In this document: positions 24,769 to 34,074 of the stretch, one piece after another
How positions within the stretch are numbered: the first letter of the stretch is position 1
Layout: each line of letters opens with the position of its first letter
Translations under genes and position numbers: made by a program
DNA from: Comamonas fluminis
Lineage (GTDB): Bacteria; Pseudomonadota; Gammaproteobacteria; Burkholderiales; Burkholderiaceae_C
Assembly: GCF_019186805.1 (NCBI RefSeq)
Contig: NZ_CP066783.1
Location: forward strand, 3,237,501 to 3,301,500
Length of the DNA stretch: 64,000 nt
Reading direction: 5' to 3'
The notes under the pieces: model-generated
Told to the model about the DNA's origin: nothing
Seen by the model: only the letters and a program-made list of their open reading frames with translations
Database searches by the model: none

Positions 24769-27039
24769 TCAGTCTGAGGCGCTTGGCTGCTCGCCCAGCA
24801 CCTCCTCCAGCCACTGCTGCTGCGGTATGGGCTTGCCCAGCAGCAAGCCCTGCAGCACGATATCAGGGCTCCACTGCATCAGCTGCTCAGCCTGCTCCTG
24901 CAGTTCAACGCCTTCTGCCACCACACGCAGCTTCAGCCGCTTGGCAATCAGCAGCATGGCTTCGACCATCACCGCATCGGTATCGGAACGGTGGCTACCG
25001 CGCACAAAGCTCTGATCGATCTTGAGCTCCTGAATCGGCAGGTGCTTCAGGCTGTACATGGAAGAGTAGCCCGTGCCAAAGTCATCCAGCGCAATCTCGA
25101 TGCCCATGTCCCGCAGCTCCTGCACCAGATTACGCGCCGCGTTCATATCCCGCAGCACCACGCCTTCGGTGATCTCCAGCGTCAGTTGATGCGGGTTGGC
25201 GCCTGTCTCACGCAACACGTTCTTGAGCATGGGCATGAACTCCTCATGCCCGAACTGAATGGCGCTGATATTGACTGACAGGCGCAGGCCCCGATCGGCG
25301 AATGCAGGCTGGGCCAGCAGCACGCAGGACTGGCGCATCACCCATTCACCCAGACGCAGAATCAGCTCTGACTCTTCGGCAATCGGAATGAACTCCACAG
25401 GGCTGACCAGCCCCCACTGGGGATGCTGCCAGCGCACCAGCACCTCAGCCCCCACACAGTGACCACGGGCATCGGCCTGCGTCTGCAGAAACAGGCGCAG
25501 CTCACCCAGCGGAATCCCGTTGCGCAAATCCTTGGCAATACGCACGCGCTTGATCATGTCTTCCGCCATGCGCGGCTCGAACAGGCGCACGCTGCCGGGG
25601 CCGTTTTGCTTGGCGTCGTGCAGGGCCACACTGGCAAAGCGCAGCACATCGCTGTTGTCCTGCGCATCGGCGTCCGGCTCCATCACAGCACCGCCCATGC
25701 AGCAGCTGACGGATTCAGCCTCATTCCAGCCCAGCAGCGAAAAAGGCCGCTGCACGGCTTTTTTCAGTATGCGGGTGTAGTGGTTCAGCTGATCTTCTGC
25801 CCCGCTGATGCTGGCGTCCAGATTCTCAAAAAGAATAGCAAACTCCGCAGCAGCAATACGACCTACCCAGACATCCTCTGGCAAAACATCGACCAGGCGC
25901 GCACCAATGGCATGCACCAGTTCATCGCTGTGCTGCATGCCGTGCACATCGTTGAACAGGGAAAAACTGTCCATATCCAGCAGCAGCAAGCCGTGGCAGG
26001 CGCGCTGCTTGCTATGCGCCAGCGCTCGCAGATGCAGCGCCAGCGAATAACGGTTGGGCAGACCCGTCAGAGAATCCAGATACACCAGATCATGAATGCG
26101 GCGAGCCGCCAGCATGCGCTCTGACAGATCGCGCTTGAGTTCTACATAGTTGACGACTTCGCCCTGTGGCGTGCGAATGGGGGCCACGATCACAGACTCG
26201 CGCAGCGACGCGCCATCGCGGGTGCTGTTCGTCATCTCGCCGCTCCAGACTTCGCCGGACAGCAGTTGCTCCATCGCCTTTTGCCGGTTGGCGCCCGTCA
26301 GGCCCACGGTCGAGACGTTTTCCGTCAGCTGATCCAGCACCTCATCACGGGCATAGCCGGTACGCTTCAAAAAGGCTTCATTGACATAGACGATCTTCTG
26401 TTCTGGATCGGTGATGACAATACTTTCGGGGTGCTGCTCCACAGCGCGCTGAAACTTGCGCAGCTCGTGCTGACTGGCTTCCAGCGAAGCCAGCATGTCC
26501 AGACTTTTTTGCTCACGACGGCTGAGGCTGGCGCGGGCAATCAAAGTGCTGATCAGCGCCAGCCCCAGCATGCCCAGCACGTAGATCAGTGCCGTCAGCG
26601 GAAAAGATCGGCTTTCTGTGACGTTGAAGGTATCAAAGCCCCAGAGCCCCACCAGGGTGAGGGTGGACAGCAGCAGCATGCCCACCACCTGCGATGCCCC
26701 CAGCAGCCAGGCTGTGATGACCACCCAGACGGGAAAGGCAATCGTGGCTTTGCTGACCATGCCCCCGGAGGCCAGAATGGTGGCCACGACCAGTACCCAG
26801 TTCGTCCAGACAAAAAACAGCGAGGCCATCTGCCAGCGCCGAGCCTTGACCATCAGCCGCGTCACCAGGGCCACGGGCAGCAGCAAAAAGCACAAAACTG
26901 CCAGCGCCCAGGAAACCTTGGGGGACAGTAGTGCGGCGGCAGTCAGCACCAAACTCAGCCCGCTCATCCAGAGGCAGGCAAAGCGCAGCACATGCCGCAT
27001 GGACTGGCGGTTTCTGAACTCTAGTAGATGACCCTGCAT
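24769..27039 (-). CDS. membrane PAS-GGDEF-EAL protein, cyclase site degenerate
   Basis: A 756-residue signalling protein. Residues about 15-180 hold roughly six membrane helices, followed by a PAS domain (AVEQHPESIVITDPEQKIVYVNEAFL, about 205-300), a GGDEF domain whose active-site loop reads AAAEF instead of GGDEF, and a C-terminal EAL domain. EAL residues appear complete: EVL, VNIS, LEITEG, DDFGTGYSS, LKIDQSFV and VVAEGVE. It should therefore degrade cyclic di-GMP rather than make it, with GGDEF serving as a regulatory domain. The sensor input is unknown. Start ATG at 27039 gives a charged N-terminus before helix 1. Confidence 0.92.
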   Translation of the reverse strand: MQGHLLEFRNRQSMRHVLRFACLWMSGLSLVLTAAALLSPKVSWALAVLCFLLLPVALVTRLMVKARRWQMASLFFVWTNWVLVVATILASGGMVSKATIAFPVWVVITAWLLGASQVVGMLLLSTLTLVGLWGFDTFNVTESRSFPLTALIYVLGMLGLALISTLIARASLSRREQKSLDMLASLEASQHELRKFQRAVEQHPESIVITDPEQKIVYVNEAFLKRTGYARDEVLDQLTENVSTVGLTGANRQKAMEQLLSGEVWSGEMTNSTRDGASLRESVIVAPIRTPQGEVVNYVELKRDLSERMLAARRIHDLVYLDSLTGLPNRYSLALHLRALAHSKQRACHGLLLLDMDSFSLFNDVHGMQHSDELVHAIGARLVDVLPEDVWVGRIAAAEFAILFENLDASISGAEDQLNHYTRILKKAVQRPFSLLGWNEAESVSCCMGGAVMEPDADAQDNSDVLRFASVALHDAKQNGPGSVRLFEPRMAEDMIKRVRIAKDLRNGIPLGELRLFLQTQADARGHCVGAEVLVRWQHPQWGLVSPVEFIPIAEESELILRLGEWVMRQSCVLLAQPAFADRGLRLSVNISAIQFGHEEFMPMLKNVLRETGANPHQLTLEITEGVVLRDMNAARNLVQELRDMGIEIALDDFGTGYSSMYSLKHLPIQELKIDQSFVRGSHRSDTDAVMVEAMLLIAKRLKLRVVAEGVELQEQAEQLMQWSPDIVLQGLLLGKPIPQQQWLEEVLGEQPSASD

Positions 27040-27133
27040 GCGAGGTTCGCACCTTTGGTGTTGCTGCCAAGCCTATATGCTAGCCGCAGTCAGGGCAGGA
27101 ACTCCAGCCCTTCACACAGGGATATATGGGGGA

Positions 27134-28201
27134 TCAGCGCTTGGGGCCAGCCGGCTTGGCGGCGCTTTTCGCGGTGCCCTGAGCACCGGATTTGGCCGCA
27201 GTTTTTGCAGCAGCCTTGGCTGGTGCGGGCTTCTTGACCCCGCCATCCTCGCGCGGCGGGCGCGGTGCGCGATTTTTCTTGCGGGCTGCGGCCAGCGCAT
27301 CTTTCTTGGCCTGGCGCTCAGCATCTTTTTGCTGGCCGGCTGCCAGCCAGACCTCAAACTCGGCCGGTGTCTCCAGCGTGATGCGGCCCAGAATGGCATC
27401 ACGGAAATCAGTGAGCACCAGCTCTGCCGCCTTTTGCAGATTCACACGGCCACCGCTCATCACTGCGCCGCGCTTTTTGCCAATCAGGGTCAGCAGTTCA
27501 TCATCATGCAGCGCCGCGATTTCCTCGGCACTCAGGCCCAACTTGTAGCGCGCTTCCAGCATGGGGGCGTAATGCTTTTGCAGATACAGCAGCAGCTCCA
27601 GCACCACCAGCTCTTCATCGTAGGCATTGCGGCCCACGGCGCCGCTGGCAGCCAGATTGAAGCCGCTTTTTTCCACAATGATGCGCGGCCACAGCATGCC
27701 GGGCGTATCCCACAGATAGAAGTCGTCGGCCAGCACAATGCGCTGCTCTATCTTGGTGATGCCCGCTTCGTTGCCTGTCTTGGCCTGGGTCTTGCCGCTC
27801 ATGGAGTTAATGAGCGTGGACTTACCCACGTTAGGCACTCCGCAGATCAGCACGCGCATGGGCTTGGCCATGCCGCCACGCGTGGGCGCCAGCAGCTTGC
27901 ACTGCTCAATCAGGCGCTTGGTGGGCGCGGGCTCGGAAGCATCAAGCGCAATGGCACGGGTTTCGCTCTGGGCGTTGTACCAGTCCATCCAGGCTTTGGT
28001 GTGCACCGGGTCGGCCAGATCCTGCTTGTTGAGAATCTTCAGGCGCGGTTTGTGGCCCGTCATTTCCTGCAGCAGCGGGTTGGCGCTGGAGCCCGGCAGG
28101 CGCGCATCCAGCACCTCGATGACCACGTCGATTTCCTTGACGCGCTCGGTGATGGCCTGACGCGTCAAATGCATGTGACCGGGAAACCATTGGATGGCCA
28201 T
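27134..28201 (-). CDS. ylqF: ribosome biogenesis GTPase YlqF/RbgA-like
   Basis: A 355-residue circularly permuted GTPase. The motif order is G4 (NKQDLAD), then G1 (GVPNVGKSTLIN) and G3 (DTPGML), diagnostic for YlqF/RbgA; the N-terminus MAIQWFPGHMHLT is the family hallmark. In Bacillus RbgA acts in late 50S assembly. The C-terminal 70 residues are a Lys/Ala/Pro-rich basic tail, likely RNA-binding. The start at 28201 is fixed by the conserved N-terminus; upstream in-frame sequence is not conserved-looking. Confidence 0.93.
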   Translation of the reverse strand: MAIQWFPGHMHLTRQAITERVKEIDVVIEVLDARLPGSSANPLLQEMTGHKPRLKILNKQDLADPVHTKAWMDWYNAQSETRAIALDASEPAPTKRLIEQCKLLAPTRGGMAKPMRVLICGVPNVGKSTLINSMSGKTQAKTGNEAGITKIEQRIVLADDFYLWDTPGMLWPRIIVEKSGFNLAASGAVGRNAYDEELVVLELLLYLQKHYAPMLEARYKLGLSAEEIAALHDDELLTLIGKKRGAVMSGGRVNLQKAAELVLTDFRDAILGRITLETPAEFEVWLAAGQQKDAERQAKKDALAAARKKNRAPRPPREDGGVKKPAPAKAAAKTAAKSGAQGTAKSAAKPAGPKR

Positions 28202-28359
28202 AAGCGGAAATCTTTCTTTTGTAGGGCTGCAGGAGCTGCGCGACATAGAGAGCACAGAAGCCACATGGGCTACTGCACCACCTCAAACACCCTCTATCTC
28301 GCTAATTTCAGGGCCGAAAGCATAATCGCCCTTCGCGTTTCTGACCCGTCTGCCTCACT

Positions 28360-28584
28360 ATGCCCCTGCCTTCCGCCCCCAAAAAGTCCAAATCCAGCAA
28401 TGAAATCCTGATCAAGGGCATGACGATTGCGCTGATTGGCGTCATTATTTTGCTGGCACCGGTCTTCAAGCCCGAAAGCGGCGTTGGCCAGCTGTTTGCC
28501 CAGTCTTATCTGGTGGGCTGGTTTGCACTGGTCCTGGGCCTGGCATTTATCGGGCAGCACCTGTTCAAGCGCTTCAAGAAATGA
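28360..28584 (+). CDS. small two-helix membrane protein
   Basis: A 74-residue protein: a Lys/Ser-rich N-terminus, two hydrophobic helices (about 17-37, and 48-66) and a basic end HLFKRFKK. No family recognised. Its stop overlaps the start of the next gene (ATGA), so the pair is translationally coupled. Divergent from ylqF, with about 160 bp between. Confidence 0.75.
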   Translation: MPLPSAPKKSKSSNEILIKGMTIALIGVIILLAPVFKPESGVGQLFAQSYLVGWFALVLGLAFIGQHLFKRFKK

Positions 28585-28799
28585 GCGATTCCGACTTGCA
28601 GCAACCGCTGGCTCAGGCCCGCAGCCAGATTGCGCTGTGGCAGGGCCGCGCCGCCGCTGCAGGCCGCACGCTGCGCAATCCCCCGCCCGAGCCCACCAGC
28701 TGCTGCGGGCGTGGCTGCAATGGCTGTGTGTGGGAAGGCTATTACGGCGCACTGGGCTTCTGGCTGGAAGATGCCGCCGAGGCGCTGGCCAGCAACTGA
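28581..28799 (+). CDS. oxidoreductase-like domain small protein
   Basis: A 72-residue protein with the 'oxidoreductase-like' motif PPEPTSCCGRGCNGCVWEGY (residues about 35-54), a four-cysteine pattern (CC-x3-C-x2-C) that could bind a metal or Fe-S cluster. The domain also occurs in a mitochondrial respiratory assembly protein; bacterial function is unknown. The ATG overlaps the stop of the upstream membrane protein gene by four bases, pointing to a shared task (inference). Confidence 0.8.
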   Translation: MSDSDLQQPLAQARSQIALWQGRAAAAGRTLRNPPPEPTSCCGRGCNGCVWEGYYGALGFWLEDAAEALASN

Positions 28800-28813
28800 G
28801 CCAGCCCCGGCGT

Positions 28814-30481
28814 TCAAGCCATTTCAGCCTCCAGCCTAGGCTGTTCATTGGCAAGCGCTTTGTTTTTCATAGCAAACACCTGCTGCTGCACCTGTGCCTG
28901 GGCCTCTGCTTGTGCGTATTCGCTGATGCGAAAGCGCCCCGCCCCCGCCTCCAGTCTTTGCGCCTGGGTAAACAGCTCTTGCGCTGCGGCGCTGGATTCA
29001 GCCACCAGCCCCGCGTTCTGGCTGGTCATATGGTCCAGCGCCTGAACGGCCTCGCTGATCTGGGCAATGCCCTGATTCTGAGCCTGAGCCGCTTCGGTAA
29101 TCGAGGCGATCAAACCGCTGACCGTCTGCACATCACGCACGATGTGCTCCATGCGCTGGCCAGCCTGCAGCGCCAGCGTCTGCCCGGACTTCATCTGCCG
29201 GGTGGAGTTCTCCATGAGCTGGCGAATCTGCTTGGCCGCTTCGCTGCTGCGCTGGGCCAGTTCGCGCACCTCGGCCGCGACAACAGCAAAGCCCCGGCCC
29301 TGTGATCCTGCACGCGCAGCCTCTACGGCGGCATTCAGGGCCAGGATATTGGTCTGAAACGCGATGCCATCAATCACACCCACAATCGCGGCAACCTGCT
29401 GGTTGCTTTGCGCCATCTGCTGCATATTGCTGACCACCTGCTGCACCACGGTGCCGCCGCTTTCTGCCGCCTCGGCCGCGCTGCGCGCACTGTGATCGGC
29501 GTGACGGGCGCTGTCAGCCGATTGAATAACCAGCGTCACCATGCTCTCTATGCTGCCCACCGTGGCCTTGAGCTGATCGGAAGCCTGCGCCGTGCGCTCA
29601 GAAAGATCGCTGTTGTCCTGCGCCATCTGGCTGGAGGCGGCGGCGACGGCTTCCACACCGCCCTGCACCTCTCCCACCAGCGTGCGCAGTTGCTGCGTCA
29701 TCTGCGCCAGCGCCTGCATCAGCTGGCCCGGTTCATCGCGCCGCTGCGCCGCATCGGTGGCGGGCGCGTAGCTCAGATCACCTGCCGCAATGGTCTGCGC
29801 CAGCTGCACCGCCTGCGCCAGCGGCGTGGTGATGGAGCGAATGGTGGCCAGCGACAGCAGCGCGCCCAGCAGCCCCATGAAAGCGCCCACACCCACCGCC
29901 ATGCGCTTGGCCATGGCGCTCTGGGTCTGTGCCTGCTGCTCGGCCTGCTGGCGCTGCTGCTGCTGCGCGGCAATGAAGGCATCCTGCGCTTGCACATAGC
30001 GTTTGGCAGCAGGCGTCAGTTGGTCATCCACCAGTTTTTGCGCCTCCCAGGCCTTGCCCAGGTCACGCGCCTGATAGGCTTGTTCGTAGATGGACAGCAC
30101 GGCCTTGCGCTCTTTTTCCACGCGTGCCAGGCCGCTTTGATCGACCTCGCTCTGCGCACCAGCCAGCACCTGCTGCTGCAGACCGTCCGCCTGCTGCATC
30201 AGCGCCCGCGCTTTTTGCGAGAGCTGGGCAATCAGGTGCTCTTCTGAGGAGAGCACGCTGGCCAGCGCGGCTTCCACGCTTTGCAGCGTCAAGCCCTGCC
30301 AGCGCAGCGCCAGATTGATGCGCTGATCTGTGGCCTGCACGGCCGCGCCCACGCGCTGCTCCACACTTTGCAAATAGCTGAACAGGCCACCGGCCACCAG
30401 CACACAGCACAGCAGCAGGCCCAGGAACAAGGCCCACATTTTTCGGGCCACCGAGAGATTCTGAAATTGTTTCAAAGACAT
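28814..30481 (-). CDS. methyl-accepting chemotaxis protein
   Basis: A 555-residue receptor. TM1 is at about 16-38 (ALFLGLLLCCVLVAGGLFSY), followed by a helical periplasmic sensor with no known ligand site, TM2 at about 195-215, a HAMP domain and the cytoplasmic signalling hairpin. The hairpin tip IDGIAFQTNILALNAAVEAARAG is read in two blocks, then GRGFAVVAAEVRELAQRSSEAAKQI. The start at 30481 puts TM1 near the N-terminus; two further in-frame ATGs upstream are less likely. No CheR/CheB pentapeptide is visible at the C-terminus. No chemotaxis operon is nearby. Confidence 0.92.
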   Translation of the reverse strand: MSLKQFQNLSVARKMWALFLGLLLCCVLVAGGLFSYLQSVEQRVGAAVQATDQRINLALRWQGLTLQSVEAALASVLSSEEHLIAQLSQKARALMQQADGLQQQVLAGAQSEVDQSGLARVEKERKAVLSIYEQAYQARDLGKAWEAQKLVDDQLTPAAKRYVQAQDAFIAAQQQQRQQAEQQAQTQSAMAKRMAVGVGAFMGLLGALLSLATIRSITTPLAQAVQLAQTIAAGDLSYAPATDAAQRRDEPGQLMQALAQMTQQLRTLVGEVQGGVEAVAAASSQMAQDNSDLSERTAQASDQLKATVGSIESMVTLVIQSADSARHADHSARSAAEAAESGGTVVQQVVSNMQQMAQSNQQVAAIVGVIDGIAFQTNILALNAAVEAARAGSQGRGFAVVAAEVRELAQRSSEAAKQIRQLMENSTRQMKSGQTLALQAGQRMEHIVRDVQTVSGLIASITEAAQAQNQGIAQISEAVQALDHMTSQNAGLVAESSAAAQELFTQAQRLEAGAGRFRISEYAQAEAQAQVQQQVFAMKNKALANEQPRLEAEMA

Positions 30482-30572
30482 GCTCACACCGTCCATCACG
30501 CACGGGCTCTTGTGGCGCCCGCAGGTGGTTACGATATGAAACACTGATGACAGTGTCGTGACAGCCCGCCTA

Positions 30573-30612
30573 ATAAAAAAAGCGCCTGCAGCCCAATGGA
30601 TGCAAGCGCTTT
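30573..30612 (-). terminator. gshA terminator formed by a Comamonadaceae hairpin repeat
   Basis: On the reverse strand a long stem (AAAGCGC.../...GCGCTTT) with the 'gatagctg' flank of the family repeat ends in seven T. It lies 20 bp past the gshA stop, so this copy (copy 5) has been used as a rho-independent terminator. Confidence 0.8.
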
Positions 30613-30631
30613 CAGCTATCAACTTTATGAA

Positions 30632-32158
30632 TTACAGCAGGCTAGCCGGGTCCATATACCGCTGGCGCCACTCCTCAAAAGTCAGGGTGTCTGCAGCTTC
30701 GATGGCGGACTGCGCCGCAAAAGATTTCTCGCTCATCTGCTCAAAGCGCTGTTGCTGCTCAGCCGTCCAGGGCATGGCCAGCAAGGCGTCGCGCGACTTG
30801 GCGGACTGCGCTGTCATGAATTCGATGAAACGGTTGCCATAAGGGCCGGTCAGCTGCTCCAGCACATGGGCCGAGGGCGTGGTCTGTGCGCCGCTCACGC
30901 GGTCCAGCGCCTGCTGCAGCGCTGCGCTGTAGTCGCCACAGCCATGCGCCGCATCCAGCGCCTGGGCATAGGGCTTGCACTGCTGCAGCACTTCCTGCGC
31001 CCAGTCCGTCAGCAGCACCTGCTGGCCGTTACGCGCCAGCGTCAGGCCCGGCTCGCGCCCCTGCTCTGCCGCCAGATGCTGGTTGTGCTTGAGGTCGGCA
31101 ATTTCCTGCGGGGTGTCAGGCGGGCTGTCCGTGTGCAGGCAATGCAGCAAAAAGACATCGATCATGCGCATGGTGGCCGGGGCGATGCCCACGGTCTCGA
31201 AGGGATCGATATCCATGAGGCGCACTTCCACATACTCCACACCGCGCTCGCGCAGCGCGTGCAGCGGGCGCTCGCCGCTCTTCACAGTGCGCTTGGGGCG
31301 GATGGTGCCGTAGAACTCGTTTTCAATCTGTAGCAGGCCGGTGCCCAGCTGGTTGTAATCGCCGCCAGGGTTCTTCACGCCCAGCTGCTCATACGCAGGA
31401 TAGGGACGCGTCAGCGCTTCGTGCAGGGAATCGGCATAGCCGTCCAGCCCGTTGTAGCTGACATTGATGCTGGACTGCGCATCGCTCTGATAGCCCAGAC
31501 GGCCCATGCGCAGCGACGTGGCGTAGGGCAGATACAGCGCATCCTTGCCATCGCCCAGCTTTTGCAGGCGGTGCTCGCGCCCCTCGACAAAGCAGGGGCA
31601 CAGCGCGGGCGATGCGCCATACAGGTACAGCAGCACAAAGGCGTTGCGGCGGAAATTGCGAATCAGCGCAAAGTATTCATCGCTGCTGACACCGGGCAGC
31701 GACCAGTTGTAGTGAATGCCGGAGATGGTCTGCATGCGGCGGCCATAGCGGTGGCCCAGACCCATGCGATAGACGCTCTTGGAGCGGCCAGAGTGCGAGC
31801 TGCCATAGCGGCCCAGCGGAATCGTTTCATCAATGGGCAGCCGGCAGGGCATGCTGGAATTCCACATCAGCTCGCCGCTCTCGCTGAGATTGCGCAGCAC
31901 GAACTGATGGACTTCAGTCAGCTCATCCAGGCATTCCTGCACGCCCAGACGTGCGCCGGTGATGAGTTCCAGCTGCGACTCGCTGTAGTCGGTGGTGATA
32001 TGGGGATGGGTCAGAGCCGAGCCCAGCACCGAAGGGTGCGGAGTCAGCGCCAGAGACCCATTGGCCAGTGAGCGCAGTCCCTCTTTCTCAATCCCACGAC
32101 GGATGCCCAGCAGCCTTTCGGCAGAGGGCATGTTCATGGCAGCCTGCGATGTCTTCAT
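30632..32158 (-). CDS. gshA: glutamate-cysteine ligase, proteobacterial type
   Basis: A 508-residue enzyme of the E. coli GshA family that joins glutamate and cysteine in the first step of glutathione synthesis, in the cytosol using ATP. Visible are RRGIEKEGLRS near the N-terminus, TTDYSESQLELITG, MQTISGIHYNWSLP and ENEFYGTIRPKR, all substrate or metal-binding blocks. The length fits (E. coli 518). The start ATG 32158 lies after GTAAACAAGAATG with a weak ribosome binding site; ATG codons seven residues in and later are alternatives. Monocistronic; gshB is not in the window. Confidence 0.96.
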   Translation of the reverse strand: MKTSQAAMNMPSAERLLGIRRGIEKEGLRSLANGSLALTPHPSVLGSALTHPHITTDYSESQLELITGARLGVQECLDELTEVHQFVLRNLSESGELMWNSSMPCRLPIDETIPLGRYGSSHSGRSKSVYRMGLGHRYGRRMQTISGIHYNWSLPGVSSDEYFALIRNFRRNAFVLLYLYGASPALCPCFVEGREHRLQKLGDGKDALYLPYATSLRMGRLGYQSDAQSSINVSYNGLDGYADSLHEALTRPYPAYEQLGVKNPGGDYNQLGTGLLQIENEFYGTIRPKRTVKSGERPLHALRERGVEYVEVRLMDIDPFETVGIAPATMRMIDVFLLHCLHTDSPPDTPQEIADLKHNQHLAAEQGREPGLTLARNGQQVLLTDWAQEVLQQCKPYAQALDAAHGCGDYSAALQQALDRVSGAQTTPSAHVLEQLTGPYGNRFIEFMTAQSAKSRDALLAMPWTAEQQQRFEQMSEKSFAAQSAIEAADTLTFEEWRQRYMDPASLL

Positions 32159-32374
32159 TCTTGTTTACCTTGTGTTGAAGACGCTAAAGACAAACTTTGT
32201 CTGCCCGGATGCGCCCAGACGGCGAATCATAGAGAAACACGGCGAAACGCGATGTGCGCCGTCCGCTTAACCACGTTTTTTGGCCTGTTGTAGGCGTATA
32301 GCCTCCAAAATGCGCCAGAAAACTGTCAGATTCAGAAGGCATCAGAGGGTGAGCAAATGCCCACATCCAGCAAA

Positions 32375-32398
32375 CAAAAAGCCCTCGTCAGAGGGCTT
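32375..32398 (-). terminator. terminator of the SDR gene
   Basis: Reverse-strand stem AAGCCCTC/GAGGGCTT with loop TGAC and a short T run, about 36 bp after the SDR stop. Confidence 0.85.
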
Positions 32399-32433
32399 GT
32401 TCAAGTCGTGCTAGCAGGCACCGAAGCGCAGCA

Positions 32434-33345
32434 TCAGTGACCGTGGGCCTTCATCGCCTTGCCCACTTCCACCTGGCCTTGCACCCCGCCGCTTCCAGGA
32501 ACCTGATCGCCTTCACGGGCCGTAACTTCCGCCAGGCGTGCAGCCAGCGCTTCGGGCACTGCATCGCCCATGCCCAGATAAATGCCTTCCGTCATGGTGA
32601 TATTGGCCGCCTCAAAGCCACCAGCACCTGCACACAGAATGGTGCGCGTGGGTGCGCCCTCGTGGGCCAGCACCAGCATGGCGGGCACCACCGCCTCGGG
32701 CTTGAGCGCTTCCAGCACAGGCTCTGGCAGCAGGCCTGCCGTCATGCGCGTGGCGGCTGTGGGCGCCAGGGCGTTGACGCGAATATCGTGCTTGGCGCCT
32801 TCAATGGCCAGGGTCTGCATCAGGCCCACCTGCGCCAGCTTGGCGGCGCCGTAGTTGGCCTGGCCAAAGTTGCCATACAAACCGGTGGACGAAGTCGTCA
32901 TCACGATGCGGCCATAGTTCTGCGCCTGCATATGCGGCCACACGGCCTTGCAGCAGTTGGCCGCGCCCATCAGGTGCACATCAACGACCAAGCGGAAGTC
33001 AGCCATGTCCATCTTGGCAAAGCTCTTGTCGCGCAGAATGCCCGCGTTGTTGACCAGAATGTCCACCCGGCCCCAGGTATCAACGGCCTGCTGCACCATG
33101 GCCTGCACGGCCTCGAAGTCAGTGACCGAAGCGGCGTTGGCAATGGCCTCGCCACCGGCTGCACGAATCTCATCAACCACCTTCTGCGCTGCCGTCGCCG
33201 AGCTGCCCGAGCCATCCACCGCGCCACCCAGATCGTTGACCACCACCTTGGCGCCGCGCTGCGCCAGCGCCAGCGCATGCAAACGCCCCAGGCCGCCGCC
33301 CGCACCGGTCACGATGGCCACACGGCCTTGAAAATCCATTGCCAT
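32434..33345 (-). CDS. SDR-family 3-hydroxyacyl-CoA dehydrogenase-like protein
   Basis: A 303-residue short-chain dehydrogenase. The cofactor motif is VTGAGGGLGRLHALAL (about residues 12-27), NNAGILRD follows, catalytic Ser/Tyr/Lys are in TTSSTGLYGNFGQANYGAAK, and the insert GGAVDGSG after VVVNDL is typical of the HSD17B4/MaoC-associated (3R)-hydroxyacyl-CoA dehydrogenase branch. AAGGAG lies seven bases before the ATG at 33345. Likely NAD-dependent oxidation in beta-oxidation or steroid-type degradation; no other catabolic gene is adjacent. Confidence 0.88.
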   Translation of the reverse strand: MAMDFQGRVAIVTGAGGGLGRLHALALAQRGAKVVVNDLGGAVDGSGSSATAAQKVVDEIRAAGGEAIANAASVTDFEAVQAMVQQAVDTWGRVDILVNNAGILRDKSFAKMDMADFRLVVDVHLMGAANCCKAVWPHMQAQNYGRIVMTTSSTGLYGNFGQANYGAAKLAQVGLMQTLAIEGAKHDIRVNALAPTAATRMTAGLLPEPVLEALKPEAVVPAMLVLAHEGAPTRTILCAGAGGFEAANITMTEGIYLGMGDAVPEALAARLAEVTAREGDQVPGSGGVQGQVEVGKAMKAHGH

Positions 33346-33429
33346 GATGTCTAGCTCCTTGCTCTGTGCATTGATGCAATTCACTGTAAGCGCTGCATGC
33401 TGCAGTGCAACGTAGCTTTGGTGACTCAT

Positions 33430-34074
33430 TCGGGTAAATCTGGAGCAACGACTATTAATTCAGGAGCACCAAGCGCCTATCCATCATTGACTATGAATTG
33501 ATTGAACTACTAATTGAATGCATGGCAAGCGCATACAGCTCATGTATTCATAGCAATTAAATTTCATGCACAGCCGATGTGCTTTTCCCCATTTTTTCGC
33601 TACAAGCCTGTGGACAAGCTTGAATAGCCTCTGCAATGCAAAAGCAAGTATTTGATTTTATTAACATTAATTTAATTGATGATTTTTTAGGCACCACCAC
33701 TCATATCCGGTCAACTTATCCTGAGTCCCGTTGAACAAGCTTGTGAACAACTTCATTGTGAAGATGAATAATCAATACAAGTCTTTGATTTCAAATGATT
33801 TAATTATTTACGCTTATTTTTTAAGCACAAAAAAGCCAAAAAACCGCCACCAAGCCATCCACAGGGCCGCCAGCGCACTCGCCAGGAATTACCCCCATTT
33901 CTGCTGAACAAGCATGTGGACAAACTGCCCCCGGGCAGATGTAAACGCTGCAAGTCCTTGTTTTGTAAAGAATCACCTCCGAGTGATTAAAAAACAGGCA
34001 AGCCACGCAAGCACCACGGCCTTGGCAAAGCCGTTACAAACACGGGTTTTGCATGTCTTGAACATCCCAGCCCC
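33430..34074. other. gene-free AT-rich stretch
   Basis: About 640 bp without coding frames. The part from 33480 to 33840 is clearly AT-rich compared with the GC-rich genome. It contains fragments of the family hairpin repeat (33527-33560 and 'gctacaagcctg' at 33599-33610) and three DnaA-box-like nonamers. Immediately after it comes the ferredoxin gene, so the ferredoxin promoter should lie at the right edge. Confidence 0.6.
33609..33923 (+). repeat. three DnaA-box-like nonamers in a repeated 'GAACAAGC' context
   Basis: TGTGGACAA (33609-33617), TGTGAACAA (33742-33750) and TGTGGACAA (33915-33923) each match the complement of the relaxed DnaA box TTNTNCACA. The second and third sit in the longer shared motif GAACAAGC(T/A)TGTG(A/G)ACAA; the first is followed by GCTTGAA in a related arrangement. 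Confidence 0.5.

Noticed and set aside
33430..33990. Chromosomal replication origin
   Set aside because: DnaA-box-like sites and AT-richness are present, but dnaA, dnaN, gyrB, rpmH or parAB are not adjacent, and the boxes are few and relaxed matches.
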